Shown: positions 9,924 to 20,820 of the stretch, piece after piece
Layout: every line of letters starts with the position of its first letter
Position numbering within the stretch: the stretch's first letter is position 1
NCBI RefSeq assembly: GCF_030211955.1
Contig: NZ_JASODI010000003.1
Location: 1 to 64,000, forward strand
Reading direction: 5' to 3'
DNA length: 64,000 nucleotides
Source of the DNA: Corynebacterium frankenforstense
GTDB lineage: Bacteria; Actinomycetota; Actinomycetes; Mycobacteriales; Mycobacteriaceae
Translations under genes and position numbers: made by a program
Notes under the pieces: model-generated
Database searches by the model: none
What the model saw: only the letters and a program-made list of their open reading frames with translations
Told to the model about the DNA's origin: nothing

Positions 9924-10107
9924 CGTTGAAGATCCTTCCTTTGTGGTTGAGCCCACACCGCGGACGTGCCGGGCGCGGGCGGAATGTCTTTTCTCGCAGG
10001 ATACAGGCTGAACCCCGGCTCGGCAGAGTCCGCAACACCACACGCCCGGTGCGCCCCACCCGCGCCACCCCCGGAGCTCGCGCCCGCGCCCGCGCACGAG
10101 GAATCGC

Positions 10108-10137
10108 TAGGCTCGGGGCGAATAGGTTGTACCAACC
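10108..10137 (+). promoter_or_regulatory. aceE promoter -10 and palindrome in the leader
   Basis: TAGGCT at 10108-10113 is a good -10 box. The transcript would start near 10120 and carry an untranslated leader with the palindrome GGTTG-TAC-CAACC (10125-10137) just before the AAGAGGA ribosome site. The palindrome overlies the start of the RNA, so it could bind a regulator or fold as a small hairpin. No regulator is identified. Confidence 0.45.
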
Positions 10138-10153
10138 CGAAAGAGGAAAACCC

Positions 10154-12910
<2,757 letters not shown>

Positions 12911-12967
12911 GTTCCAGTGACCTTGGTCCTGGGCCCCAGGTCCCAGGTCCCGGGCCCGGAAAGGTAA

Positions 12968-12994
12968 GCCCCGCCGGTTCCCGGCGGGGCTTTC
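12968..12994 (+). terminator. Intrinsic terminator of aceE
   Basis: A 10-bp GC-rich stem (GCCCCGCCGG against CCGGCGGGGC) with a TTC loop is followed by TTTC. It lies about 58 nt past the aceE stop codon. Confidence 0.85.
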
Positions 12995-13051
12995 TGCTGC
13001 GTGGGGTCGGTGCAGGCGCGGCGCCGGACGGGCGCTAGCCGACGGCCCGGG

Positions 13052-14110
13052 CTACTCCCCCTGTTTCTCCGGCTGCGCCTGCTCCTCCGGCAGGGCGTCG
13101 ATGAGCACGTCGAGCGCCTTGTTCACCACGGCCGGCGCCTCGAGGATGATCATGTGCCCGGAGCCGAAGGCGTCGATGCGCTTGGCTTCGGGCCAGACCT
13201 CCTGGATGCGGTCGGCCTGCTCGCCCGGGGTGACCACGTCGCCGGTGCCGGTGATCACGAATCCGGGAACGCCGGCCAGCGCCGGGCCGGCCTCGAGCTC
13301 GTCGTGGCTCTGCAGGGAGTCGAAGAAGCCGACGAAGGTCTCCAGCGGGGTCTCGTGGATCATCGCGGCGTGGAACTCGATGAGCTCGTAGTTCGTCGGC
13401 CGGCGGAAGACGCCCACGGCCAGGCCCGGGGCGATCATCTTGGTGACCTCCTCGCGCAGCCACTCGGCCTCCTTCGGGCTGGCCTCGACGGCCTCGTAGA
13501 CCGCGTCGGCGGCCGGCGAGGCCAGGAGCTGCGGCACGCCCTGGTCCGAGAGCGCCTCGATGGAGGTGGCCACGACCACCACGCCGGCGACGCGGCGGCG
13601 GATCTCCTCGGGCGCGCGGCGCAGGAAGTTGAACACGGCCAGCCCGCCGAGCGAGTGGCCGACCAGGATCAGCGGGGCGTCGGTGTGGTCGGCGTCGGTG
13701 AGCGCCGCCAGGGCATCCTCGGCGAGCCCGTCGACGGTGCACAGGTCGGGGTCGGTGGGGCCGGTGCGGCCGTGACCGCGCATGTCCGGGCACACGCAGC
13801 GCACGTCCGGGTGGCTGTCGCGCAGGTGCTCGGCCTGCAGGTAGAAGGAGTCGCCGGCCAGGGTGAAGCCGTGCAGGAAGAGCACGGTGGCGCGCGCCGG
13901 CTCGTCGGCGGCGGGCCCGGTGGTCTCCCAGCGCACCATGATCCCGTCGGAGGAGGCGGCGAAGCCGGAGTCGGTGACTTCGGTGAGGCCCGGGCGGCGG
14001 TCTTTGGAGTGCAGCGCGCCCTGTTCGAGGGCGATGCGGCGCCGCCCGCCGGGGGTCAGGCGCAGCGCCCAGGAGCGGGTCAGCGCGATCGTCTTGTCTA
14101 GCAGTTGCAT
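13052..14110 (-). CDS. Alpha/beta-hydrolase fold protein
   Basis: A 352-aa serine hydrolase. The oxyanion HGFTLAGDSF motif near residue 80, the nucleophile elbow GHSLGG near 150, a late acid in ITGTGDVVTP and the catalytic histidine in GSGHMI form the usual triad. The N-terminal 60 residues are basic and have no signal peptide, so it is probably cytoplasmic. The substrate is unknown. The ATG at 14110 has a weak AGGAT ribosome site, and a 90-bp inverted-repeat element lies just upstream of the gene. Confidence 0.88.
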   Translation of the reverse strand: MQLLDKTIALTRSWALRLTPGGRRRIALEQGALHSKDRRPGLTEVTDSGFAASSDGIMVRWETTGPAADEPARATVLFLHGFTLAGDSFYLQAEHLRDSHPDVRCVCPDMRGHGRTGPTDPDLCTVDGLAEDALAALTDADHTDAPLILVGHSLGGLAVFNFLRRAPEEIRRRVAGVVVVATSIEALSDQGVPQLLASPAADAVYEAVEASPKEAEWLREEVTKMIAPGLAVGVFRRPTNYELIEFHAAMIHETPLETFVGFFDSLQSHDELEAGPALAGVPGFVITGTGDVVTPGEQADRIQEVWPEAKRIDAFGSGHMIILEAPAVVNKALDVLIDALPEEQAQPEKQGE

Positions 14111-14148
14111 CACCGGAGATCCTACCTGCGCAGCCGCCGTGGCCCGCA

Positions 14149-14238
14149 GCCGGCAAAATGTGGACCAGGTTTCCGCCCGGCCGGATCTGCCCTGGGGAAA
14201 CGCGGAGGCGCGGCGAACTTGGTCCACATTTTGTCGGC
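14149..14238. repeat. 90-bp element with long inverted-repeat ends
   Basis: Perfect 14-bp arms (CAAAATGTGGACCA at 14154-14167, its complement at 14220-14233) extend to 19 bp with two mismatches. A second inner inverted repeat, GTTTCC (14169-14174) and GGAAAC (14196-14201), lies inside. The element is AT-richer at its tips than its surroundings and sits between the divergent hydrolase and acyl-carrier-protein genes. It could be a miniature inverted-repeat element or a looped operator. Confidence 0.6.
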
Positions 14239-14250
14239 GCAGCTGACCGA

Positions 14251-14300
14251 ACCCGCCCCAACCCGACCGGACCCGGCCCCAACCCGACCGGACCCGCCCG
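14251..14300. repeat. Short GC-rich tandem repeat
   Basis: Two and a half copies of a 20/21-bp unit beginning ACCCGCCCCAACCCGACCGG lie upstream of the acyl-carrier-protein promoter. A second simple repeat (CTACCGGGAA-like units) occurs at about 14390-14420 in the leader. No function is evident. Confidence 0.6.
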
Positions 14301-14331
14301 CGCCCCGCGCCTCCCACCCGCCCGCGCCCCG

Positions 14332-14337
14332 TACAGT
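14332..14337 (+). promoter_or_regulatory. Candidate -10 of the acyl carrier protein gene
   Basis: TACAGT stands 112 nt before the start codon and predicts a leader of about 105 nt. Confidence 0.45.
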
Positions 14338-14449
14338 GGGATGCGACGCGCGGGAGACCCCGCGCCCGGGCGGATCCCGCCCGGAACATCCCGGGACCTA
14401 CCGGGAACTACCGGGACAACCCGACACAGACCGAGGAGGACGCACCGCG

Positions 14450-14857
14450 ATGGGAGATCTGGCGGCGCAGCTGGCCGCGAAGTTCAACACGGAGGTGCCC
14501 CTCGACGCCGACGAGCACGCGGCGGCCGAGGCCGAGGGCGCGGCGGCCACCTCGACCGGCGGCACGGAGAAGTCGACGAAGGCGCAGGCCAAGGCCGACC
14601 CGCGCGCGGGCGCGGATCCCCTGCTGGCCGAGTTCGCCGCGCTGGTCGAGGACGTCGCCGGCGTCGAGGCCGGCGAGGTCACCCGACAGTCCCGCCTGCG
14701 CGAGGACCTGGGCGTGGACTCGCTGAGCCTGATCGAGCTTACCGTGCGTGCCGAGGAGACCTTCGGGGTGCGCCTGGAGGACACGACGGTCGCGGCCTTC
14801 GGCAACGTCGGCGAGGGCCTGGACTACCTGGCCGAGCACCGCTCCCCCGCCGAGTAG
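14450..14857 (+). CDS. Acyl carrier protein
   Basis: A 135-aa acyl carrier protein. The phosphopantetheine serine is S91 in LGVDSLSLIEL, and the four-helix carrier domain occupies about residues 55-130. The first 50 residues form an Ala/Glu/Thr/Lys-rich, probably disordered extension not found in the usual 80-aa ACPs. Mycobacterial AcpM, which feeds mycolic-acid synthesis, is similarly long but extended at its C-terminus. Whether this protein serves the type II elongation system or another acyltransferase is not shown. The ATG follows GAGGAGGA. Confidence 0.88.
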   Translation: MGDLAAQLAAKFNTEVPLDADEHAAAEAEGAAATSTGGTEKSTKAQAKADPRAGADPLLAEFAALVEDVAGVEAGEVTRQSRLREDLGVDSLSLIELTVRAEETFGVRLEDTTVAAFGNVGEGLDYLAEHRSPAE

Positions 14858-15147
14858 CCCGCCCGCGCCCGCCGCACCCGCGCGAACCGCCCCGAAACCC
14901 GACCCCCGTGGTACTACCCACCGGCCACACCCCGCGGTACGCCACGCACCCCTGCCGCGCGCCCTGCCCGCCCCCCCGAACCGGGCACGTGGCGCGCGAG
15001 CGGCCCCCGAGCCTGCGTGAGCGCGCTCACTTCCTCGTCCCCCTACGATTTTCGTTCACGACACCGGCATATACTCCCTGGTAAGACGCGGTTGTCTGAC
15101 ATCGAGCGCCGCGTCGGAGCGACAAGACGCGAACGCAAGGAGAACGC
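14858..15147 (+). promoter_or_regulatory. Intergenic region with the pntA promoter
   Basis: 290 nt without a convincing gene. TATACT at 15070-15075 is the best -10 box in the region and predicts a pntA leader of about 65 nt. The first 150 nt are C-rich with no stable hairpin that I can see. Confidence 0.55.
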
Positions 15148-16803
15148 ATGCGCATCGGAATCCCGCGGGAGCCCGATCCCGATCAGCCGCTGGTGTCCGC
15201 CACCCCGGACACCGTGCGAAAGCTGGTGAAGCTCGGATTCGAGGTCGACGTCGAACGCGGCGCCGGCTCCCGGGCCGCCTACACCGACGCCGCCTATGAG
15301 GCGGCGGGCGCCCGACTTACCGGCGAGGACGTCTGGTCCGCCGACATCGTCACGTGCCTGGACACCCCGCCGGCCGAGTACCGCTCCCGGATGCGTCCGG
15401 GCGCCACGCTCATCGCCCGGATGGCCCCGCGCCGCAACGCCGAGCTCATCGACCAGCTGGCCGCGGAGGACCTGACCGCCCTGGCCATGGACGCCGTGCC
15501 GCGCATCTCGCGCGCGCAGTCGATGGACGTGCTCTCCTCCATGGCGAACATCGCGGGCTACCGCGCCGTGATCGAGGCCGCCGCGAACTTCGGCCGCCTG
15601 TTCACCGGCCAGGTCACCGCCGCCGGCAAGGTCGACCCGGCCACCGTCTACGTCATCGGCGCCGGGGTCGCGGGCCTGGCCGCCATCGGCACGGCGAACT
15701 CGATGGGCGCAGTGGTCAAAGCCACCGACCTGCGCCCCGAGGTCGCCGAGCAGGTCGAGTCGATGGGCGCCGAGTTCGTCGCCATCCCCGCGGCTGCCGA
15801 GAAGTCCGAGGACGGCTACGCCAAGGAGATGACCGCCGACCAGGCGGCCGCCGCGGCGAAGCTCTACGCGGAGCAGTCGGCCGCCGCCGACATCGTGATC
15901 ACCACCGCGAACATCCCGGGCCGCAAGTCCCCGGTGCTGCTCACGGCCGCGGACGTCGCGGCGATGAAGCCCGGCTCCGTGATCGTGGACATGGCCGCCG
16001 CCAACGGCGGCAACTGCGAGCTGACCGTGCCCGGCGAGGTGACCGTCACCGACGGTGGCGTGACCGTCATCGGCTACACGGATCTGGCCGGCCGGCTGCC
16101 GGGCCAGGCCTCGCAGCTCTACGGCCAGAACGTGGTCAACCTGTTCAAGCTGATCACCCCGCACAAGGACGGAAAGGCCACCCTGGACCTCGGCGACGAG
16201 ATCGTCCGCCAGATCACCCTGACCGCCTCCTCCCGCGGCCCCGAGGTGACCTCGAGCAAGGAAGAGATTGACGACGCCGCGCAGGGCGCCGTCGCAGCGT
16301 ACGCCGCGGCCGACGGCGACGGCGCCTCCGGCGCCGGCGCCCCGGTGGCCACCACGCTCTTCCCCGCGCCCCCGGTGAAGGTCTCCGCCGCCCCGAAGCC
16401 CGCCCCGGCCGCCGACGCCGCAGGTGCCGGCGACGGTGCGGCCGACGAAGCGTCGGGAAGCAAGCCGCACCGCTGGTGGGCCTGGCTCGGCGGCCTGCTG
16501 GGCGTGGCACTCATCCTGGCCAGCCCGGCGGAGGTCTCCGCGGACTACCTGGTGCTCATGCTGGCCGTCGTCGTCGGCTTCTACGTGATCACCGCCGTGA
16601 CCCACTCCCTGCACACCCCGCTGATGAGCGAGACGAACGCCGTCTCCGGCATCATCCTCGTCGGCGCGGTGCTCCAGGTCGGCTCGGCCAATCTCGCGGT
16701 CTCGGTCCTCGCGTTCATCGCGATCGTGATCGCCAGCATCAACATCTTCGGCGGCTTCACGGTGACCCACCGCATGCTCGCCATGTTCCGGCAGGAGGCC
16801 TGA
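15148..16803 (+). CDS. pntA: NAD(P) transhydrogenase, alpha subunit
   Basis: A 551-aa proton-pumping transhydrogenase alpha subunit that transfers hydride between NAD(H) and NADP(H) using the proton gradient. Domain I (residues 1-380) has the alanine-dehydrogenase-like fold with the NAD-binding loop [13 protein letters not shown] near 170-182 and the RDQPG-type region. A Pro/Ala-rich linker (about 385-445) leads to four C-terminal membrane helices. The alpha subunit is one polypeptide, as in E. coli, not split into PntAA and PntAB. The ATG follows AAGGAG and lies one base from a two-gene operon with pntB. Confidence 0.96.
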   Translation: MRIGIPREPDPDQPLVSATPDTVRKLVKLGFEVDVERGAGSRAAYTDAAYEAAGARLTGEDVWSADIVTCLDTPPAEYRSRMRPGATLIARMAPRRNAELIDQLAAEDLTALAMDAVPRISRAQSMDVLSSMANIAGYRAVIEAAANFGRLFTGQVTAAGKVDPATVYVIGAGVAGLAAIGTANSMGAVVKATDLRPEVAEQVESMGAEFVAIPAAAEKSEDGYAKEMTADQAAAAAKLYAEQSAAADIVITTANIPGRKSPVLLTAADVAAMKPGSVIVDMAAANGGNCELTVPGEVTVTDGGVTVIGYTDLAGRLPGQASQLYGQNVVNLFKLITPHKDGKATLDLGDEIVRQITLTASSRGPEVTSSKEEIDDAAQGAVAAYAAADGDGASGAGAPVATTLFPAPPVKVSAAPKPAPAADAAGAGDGAADEASGSKPHRWWAWLGGLLGVALILASPAEVSADYLVLMLAVVVGFYVITAVTHSLHTPLMSETNAVSGIILVGAVLQVGSANLAVSVLAFIAIVIASINIFGGFTVTHRMLAMFRQEA

Positions 16804-16804
16804 G

Positions 16805-18310
16805 ATGACCCACGTCCTCTACGCACTCGGCGCCACGTCGTCCGAGACCACCACCGCGCTGTCCGACTGGACGGGGCGGATCACCACCCTGGCCTACCTG
16901 GTCGCCGCCGTGCTGTTCATCCTGGCGCTGGCGGGCCTGTCCAAGAACGAGACCGCCCAGCGCGGCAACACCCTCGGCGCGACCGGCATGACCGTCGCGC
17001 TGGTGGCCACCGTGGCCAAGGCCCTGGTGCAGTCGCACGAGAACCCGGGCGAGTACCGCTCGGCGATGACCACGCTGCTGCTCATCGCGGTGGCCATGCT
17101 CGTCGGCGCGCTGATCGGCGTGCCGATGGCCAAGAAGGTCGAGATGACCGGCATGCCGCAGCTGATCGCGCTGCTGCACTCCTTCGTGGGCCTGGCCGCC
17201 GTGCTCATCGGCTTCAACTCCTGGCTGCACCCGCAGGACGTCTCCGAGGAGATGGAGTCCTTCCACCTCGGCGAGGTCTACCTGGGTATCTTCATCGGTG
17301 CGGTGACCTTCACCGGCTCGATCATCGCCTACCTGAAGCTCTCCGGGAAGATCAAGGGCGCCCCGCTGACCCTGCCCGGGCGCAACCTGCTCAACCTGAC
17401 CGTCATCGTGTTCAGCCTCGTCGGCATGGGCCTGTTCATCGCCGGTAAGGGCGAGTCGACGCTCGCGGTGGCCAGCCTCGCGGTGATGACCGTACTGGCC
17501 CTGCTGCTGGGCCTGCACCTGGTCGCAGCCATCGGCGGCGGCGACATGCCCGTGGTGGTCTCGATGCTCAACTCCTACTCGGGCTGGGCCGCCGCGGCCG
17601 CCGGCTTCATGCTGGCCAACCCGCTGCTGATCATCACCGGCGCGCTGGTGGGTTCCTCGGGCGCCTACCTGTCCTACATCATGTGCCAGGCGATGAACCG
17701 CTCCTTCGCCGCCGTGATCCTGGGCGGCTTCGGCACCGGCTCGGCCACGGCCGCCGAGCACGACTACGGCACGCACACGGAGACCACCGTGGCCGAGACC
17801 GCGCAGGCGCTGCTGGCGGCCAAGAAGGTCGTCATCACCCCGGGTTACGGCATGGCCGTCGCCCAGGCGCAGTACCCGGTCGCCCAGCTGACCGACACGC
17901 TGCGCAAGGCCGGCGTGGACGTCACCTTCGCGATCCACCCGGTCGCCGGCCGCCTGCCGGGCCACATGAACGTGCTGCTGGCCGAGGCCAAGGTGCCCTA
18001 CCCGATCGTCCACGAGATGGACGAGGTCAACGACGACTTCGGCGAGGTCGACGTGGTGCTGGTCATCGGCGCCAACGACACGGTCAACCCGGTCGCCTAC
18101 GAGCCCGGCTCCCCCATCGAGGGCATGCCGGTGCTCAAGGTCTGGGACGCGGAGAAGGTCATCGTGTTCAAGCGCTCGATGGGCTCCGGCTACGCCGGCG
18201 TGCAGAACCCGCTGTTCTTCCACGAGAACACGGACATGCTGCTCGGCGACGCGAAGGCCTCCGTCGACGCGATCAACTCCGAGCTGGCCAAGCTCGCCCC
18301 CGCCAAGTAA
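16805..18310 (+). CDS. pntB: NAD(P) transhydrogenase, beta subunit
   Basis: A 501-aa beta subunit of the transhydrogenase. About nine membrane helices (residues 25-290) form the proton channel with the alpha subunit. The cytoplasmic domain III binds NADP(H): the fingerprint [10 protein letters not shown] near residue 345, then [15 protein letters not shown] and GANDTVNP. The start lies one base past the pntA stop with GGAGG just upstream, so expression is coupled. The complex probably supplies NADPH. Confidence 0.97.
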   Translation: MTHVLYALGATSSETTTALSDWTGRITTLAYLVAAVLFILALAGLSKNETAQRGNTLGATGMTVALVATVAKALVQSHENPGEYRSAMTTLLLIAVAMLVGALIGVPMAKKVEMTGMPQLIALLHSFVGLAAVLIGFNSWLHPQDVSEEMESFHLGEVYLGIFIGAVTFTGSIIAYLKLSGKIKGAPLTLPGRNLLNLTVIVFSLVGMGLFIAGKGESTLAVASLAVMTVLALLLGLHLVAAIGGGDMPVVVSMLNSYSGWAAAAAGFMLANPLLIITGALVGSSGAYLSYIMCQAMNRSFAAVILGGFGTGSATAAEHDYGTHTETTVAETAQALLAAKKVVITPGYGMAVAQAQYPVAQLTDTLRKAGVDVTFAIHPVAGRLPGHMNVLLAEAKVPYPIVHEMDEVNDDFGEVDVVLVIGANDTVNPVAYEPGSPIEGMPVLKVWDAEKVIVFKRSMGSGYAGVQNPLFFHENTDMLLGDAKASVDAINSELAKLAPAK

Positions 18311-18342
18311 CGCAGACCGGGCCGGGTCCGGTCCGTGATTTC

Positions 18343-18380
18343 CGACGCCGCGCGTGCCCCACGGGTGCGCGCGGCGTCGG
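18343..18380. terminator. Hairpin after pntB
   Basis: CGACGCCGCGCG pairs with the complementary run ending at 18380, with the bases between forming a partly paired loop. It is preceded by GATTTC, as in the hairpin after rnpB. It lies 33 nt past pntB and just before the promoter of the next gene. Confidence 0.65.
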
Positions 18381-18401
18381 CGTTCGGGGCACAATGGTCA
18401 C

Positions 18402-19223
18402 ATGACATCTCACATCTCGTATCTGAGCGACATGGACGGCGTGCTGATCAAGGAGGGGGAGATGATCCCCGGCGCCGACCGGTTCCTCAAGGCGCTGGTG
18501 GACAACGACGTCAACTTCATGGTGCTGACGAACAACTCCATCCAGACCCCGCGCGACCTCTCCGCGCGCCTGCTGGCCCAGGGCCTGGACGTGCCCCCGG
18601 AGCGCATCTGGACCTCGGCGACGGCGACCTCCGACTTCCTGCGCCGCCAGGCCGAGCGCGGCACCGCCTACGTCGTCGGCGAGGCGGGCCTGACCACCGG
18701 CGTGCACGAGGCCGGCTGGATCCTCACCGATGTAAACCCCGAGTTCGTGGTGCTCGGCGAGACGCGCACCTACTCCTTCGAGGCGATCACCACCGCGATC
18801 AACCTGATCCGTGCCGGCGCGCGCTTCATCTGCACCAACCCGGACGTCACCGGCCCGGCCCCGCAGGGCGTGCTGCCGGCCACCGGCGCCGTGGCCGCGC
18901 TGATCACCGCGGCGACGGGCCGCGAGCCGTACTACATCGGCAAGCCCAACCCGATCATGATGCGCTCGGCGCTCAACACCATCGGCGCGCACTCGGAGCG
19001 CACGGTGATGATCGGCGACCGCATGGACACCGACGTCAAGTCCGGCCTGGAGGCCGGCATGCGCACGATCCTGGTGCGCTCGGGCATCTCCGACGACGCC
19101 GAGGTCGGCCGCTACCCCTACCGGCCGACCGCCATGATCGACTCGATCGCCGAGCTCGCCGAGCGCTGGGACGACCCGTTCGGCGACGGCTCCTTCCACG
19201 AGCCGTTCCCGACGGACGATTAA
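18402..19223 (+). CDS. HAD-IIA family phosphatase (NagD-like)
   Basis: A 273-aa phosphatase of the NagD/p-nitrophenyl phosphatase subgroup. Motif I is SDMDGVLI near residue 8, motif II is VLTNNS, and motif IV is MIGDRMDTD, with the C2-type cap between them. E. coli NagD acts on nucleotide monophosphates such as UMP; the substrate here is not shown. CACAAT at 18390-18395 ends 6 nt before the ATG and there is no ribosome site, so the mRNA is probably leaderless. Confidence 0.92.
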   Translation: MTSHISYLSDMDGVLIKEGEMIPGADRFLKALVDNDVNFMVLTNNSIQTPRDLSARLLAQGLDVPPERIWTSATATSDFLRRQAERGTAYVVGEAGLTTGVHEAGWILTDVNPEFVVLGETRTYSFEAITTAINLIRAGARFICTNPDVTGPAPQGVLPATGAVAALITAATGREPYYIGKPNPIMMRSALNTIGAHSERTVMIGDRMDTDVKSGLEAGMRTILVRSGISDDAEVGRYPYRPTAMIDSIAELAERWDDPFGDGSFHEPFPTDD

Positions 19224-19253
19224 ATTCAGCTGGCCGCCGGCCACGGCGGCCCG

Positions 19254-19601
19254 TCAGCGGGCGCGGGTCAGCGTCGCATCGAAGGACGCGGTCTCGGCCA
19301 GCTCGCGCAGGGCGCGGCCGAAGGCGCGCAGCTCAGCGGCGGGCGCGGTGAGCACCTGACGGCAGCCGGTGCACCCGGCGCCCTCGCGGCGCCAGTCGGT
19401 GCACCAGTCGGCCTCGAGCGGGTCGGTGCCGGGTGCCACCCACGATCCTTCGGTGGGCAGGTGCTTGACCATGAGCGCCTCGACGTCGCGGCGCAGGCGT
19501 ACGGGCATGCCCGCGATGTGTAGCACGGCGTGGACGAGCGACACCGGGGCGTCGGCCGGGCGGTGCCGGCACGTCGACGGTGCGGTCATCATCATTGTCA
19601 C
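19254..19601 (-). CDS. Small Cys-containing protein of unknown function
   Basis: A 115-aa protein with no family that I recognise with confidence. Its C-terminal half has WC, nine residues, then CTGC, and another Cys lies near the N-terminus. The spacing recalls the C-terminal 2Fe-2S motif of FhuF-like siderophore reductases, but the first Cys of that motif is replaced by Trp, so the likeness is only suggestive. The start could be the ATG at 19601 or a close in-frame alternative. Two dyad sequences lie 130-170 nt upstream. Confidence 0.6.
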   Translation of the reverse strand: MTMMMTAPSTCRHRPADAPVSLVHAVLHIAGMPVRLRRDVEALMVKHLPTEGSWVAPGTDPLEADWCTDWRREGAGCTGCRQVLTAPAAELRAFGRALRELAETASFDATLTRAR

Positions 19602-19731
19602 GGGGATGTCCCCTCACATGTCCGGTGGAACGCCGCGTGTGCGGCGCAAGACGAGGTTCGTCTTCCCCAACGATCTCGTGTACCGGTTGTGTGCCCCGAT
19701 TGTCCGGGGCGTCCCCGTGGTGCGGCAACAG

Positions 19732-19774
19732 TCAAGTGGCACTTGATCCCCCGTTTACTCAAGTGCACCTTGAG
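19732..19774. promoter_or_regulatory. Two related dyad operators
   Basis: TCAAGTG-G-CACTTGA (19732-19746) and CTCAAG-TGCAC-CTTGAG (19758-19774) share the same half-site and lie 27 nt apart, centre to centre. The form CTCAAG-N5-CTTGAG resembles MerR/SoxR-type operators. The region lies upstream of the small Cys protein and downstream of the serine hydrolase, both leftward, so the former is the likely target. No MerR gene is present in the window. Confidence 0.5.
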
Positions 19775-19841
19775 ACTCGCATGAACGCTGGTGTACTCCT
19801 GTGGGCTCCGGTGCGCGACTCACACGCGGGGCCCCGGTGGC

Positions 19842-20687
19842 TCAACGCCGGCGCTGCAGCTCCTGCCAGATAAATTCGTTGGTGCGCTCCCACAGTGGTT
19901 TGACCCAGTCCTGGAAGCGGCGGTCGGTCAGCGCGACCATCGCTGTGCCGGCGCAAGGCAGGTCCGCAAAGCGCCCGACGGCGGGCACGGCCCACAGGTA
20001 GGTGCCGGACATGCCGAAGTGCCCGACGGTCTCGCGGGGCATGTCCGGGCCGGTCCAGTGCGGCGACTTGTGGTCGGCAATCTCGAAGCCGAGCCCCCAC
20101 AGGCACGGCTTGTGGAAGCCGTAGCCGGGCACCATGCCGTTGAGTTCGGGGAACTGGGGACTGAACGCCTCCTCGAGGGTCTCGGGCGCGAGCAGCCTCG
20201 GATGGGCGAGCTCCTCAGCGAAGGCGACGAGGTCGGCGACGGTGGAGACCGCGCCGTGGCCGGCCGAGCCGCGCAGCTCGGTGGCGGACATGCCCAGCGG
20301 CTCGAAGACTCCCTCGGCCAGGTAGTCGGGGAAGTCAATGCCCGTCTCCTCGCCGACGCGGTCGGCGAGGATCTCGAAGCCGGCCGAGGAGTAGAGGCGC
20401 CGCTCCCCCACCGCCCGCTCGGGCTCGGGGTCGCGGAAGCCGACGCCGGAGGCGTGGGCCAGCAGGTGGCGCACGGTCGAGCCCTCCGGCCCGCAGGGGG
20501 TGTCAAGCTCAAAGACGCCCTCCTCGACGGCCATGAGCACCCCGTAGGCGGACAGCAGCTTGGTCACGCTGGCCAGCTCGAAGACGCGGTCGGTGTCGCC
20601 CGTCTCGGCGAGCACCGTCTCGCCGTCGGTGACGGCGGCGGCGAGGTTGTCCACGGGCCAGTTCTCCAACGGGTGCAGCAGGCTCAT
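19842..20687 (-). CDS. Serine hydrolase, beta-lactamase/DD-peptidase fold
   Basis: A 281-aa protein of the class C beta-lactamase-related family. The SxxK motif is SVTK near residue 40 and the YxN-type position is YSSAG near 100, with HLLAHASG between them. No signal peptide or membrane helix is seen, so it is probably cytoplasmic and may be an esterase rather than a cell-wall enzyme. The inner ATG (20687) is preferred: TACGAT on this strand ends 7 nt before it, which fits a leaderless transcript; a second ATG lies three codons upstream. Confidence 0.85.
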   Translation of the reverse strand: MSLLHPLENWPVDNLAAAVTDGETVLAETGDTDRVFELASVTKLLSAYGVLMAVEEGVFELDTPCGPEGSTVRHLLAHASGVGFRDPEPERAVGERRLYSSAGFEILADRVGEETGIDFPDYLAEGVFEPLGMSATELRGSAGHGAVSTVADLVAFAEELAHPRLLAPETLEEAFSPQFPELNGMVPGYGFHKPCLWGLGFEIADHKSPHWTGPDMPRETVGHFGMSGTYLWAVPAVGRFADLPCAGTAMVALTDRRFQDWVKPLWERTNEFIWQELQRRR

Positions 20688-20740
20688 GGTCACCATCGTA
20701 GCGGCGCGTGTCCCCGCTCACGGGCGAGCGGCGGCGTCGA

Positions 20741-20766
20741 AACTGTACCGAACGTTTGTTACAGTT
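20741..20766 (+). promoter_or_regulatory. Palindromic operator before the MFS-tetR pair
   Basis: A 26-bp palindrome has 11 of 13 positions paired: outer arms AACTGTA (20741-20747) and TACAGTT (20760-20766), centre AACGTT (20751-20756). Size and symmetry are typical of TetR-family operators. It lies 55 nt before the efflux gene, over the likely promoter, so the TetR protein encoded downstream is the obvious ligand. Confidence 0.7.
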
Positions 20767-20820
20767 ACTCGCCGTCAACACATCAACTCGACTCAGAAGG
20801 TGAAGTCTCAGGAGAAGGAA

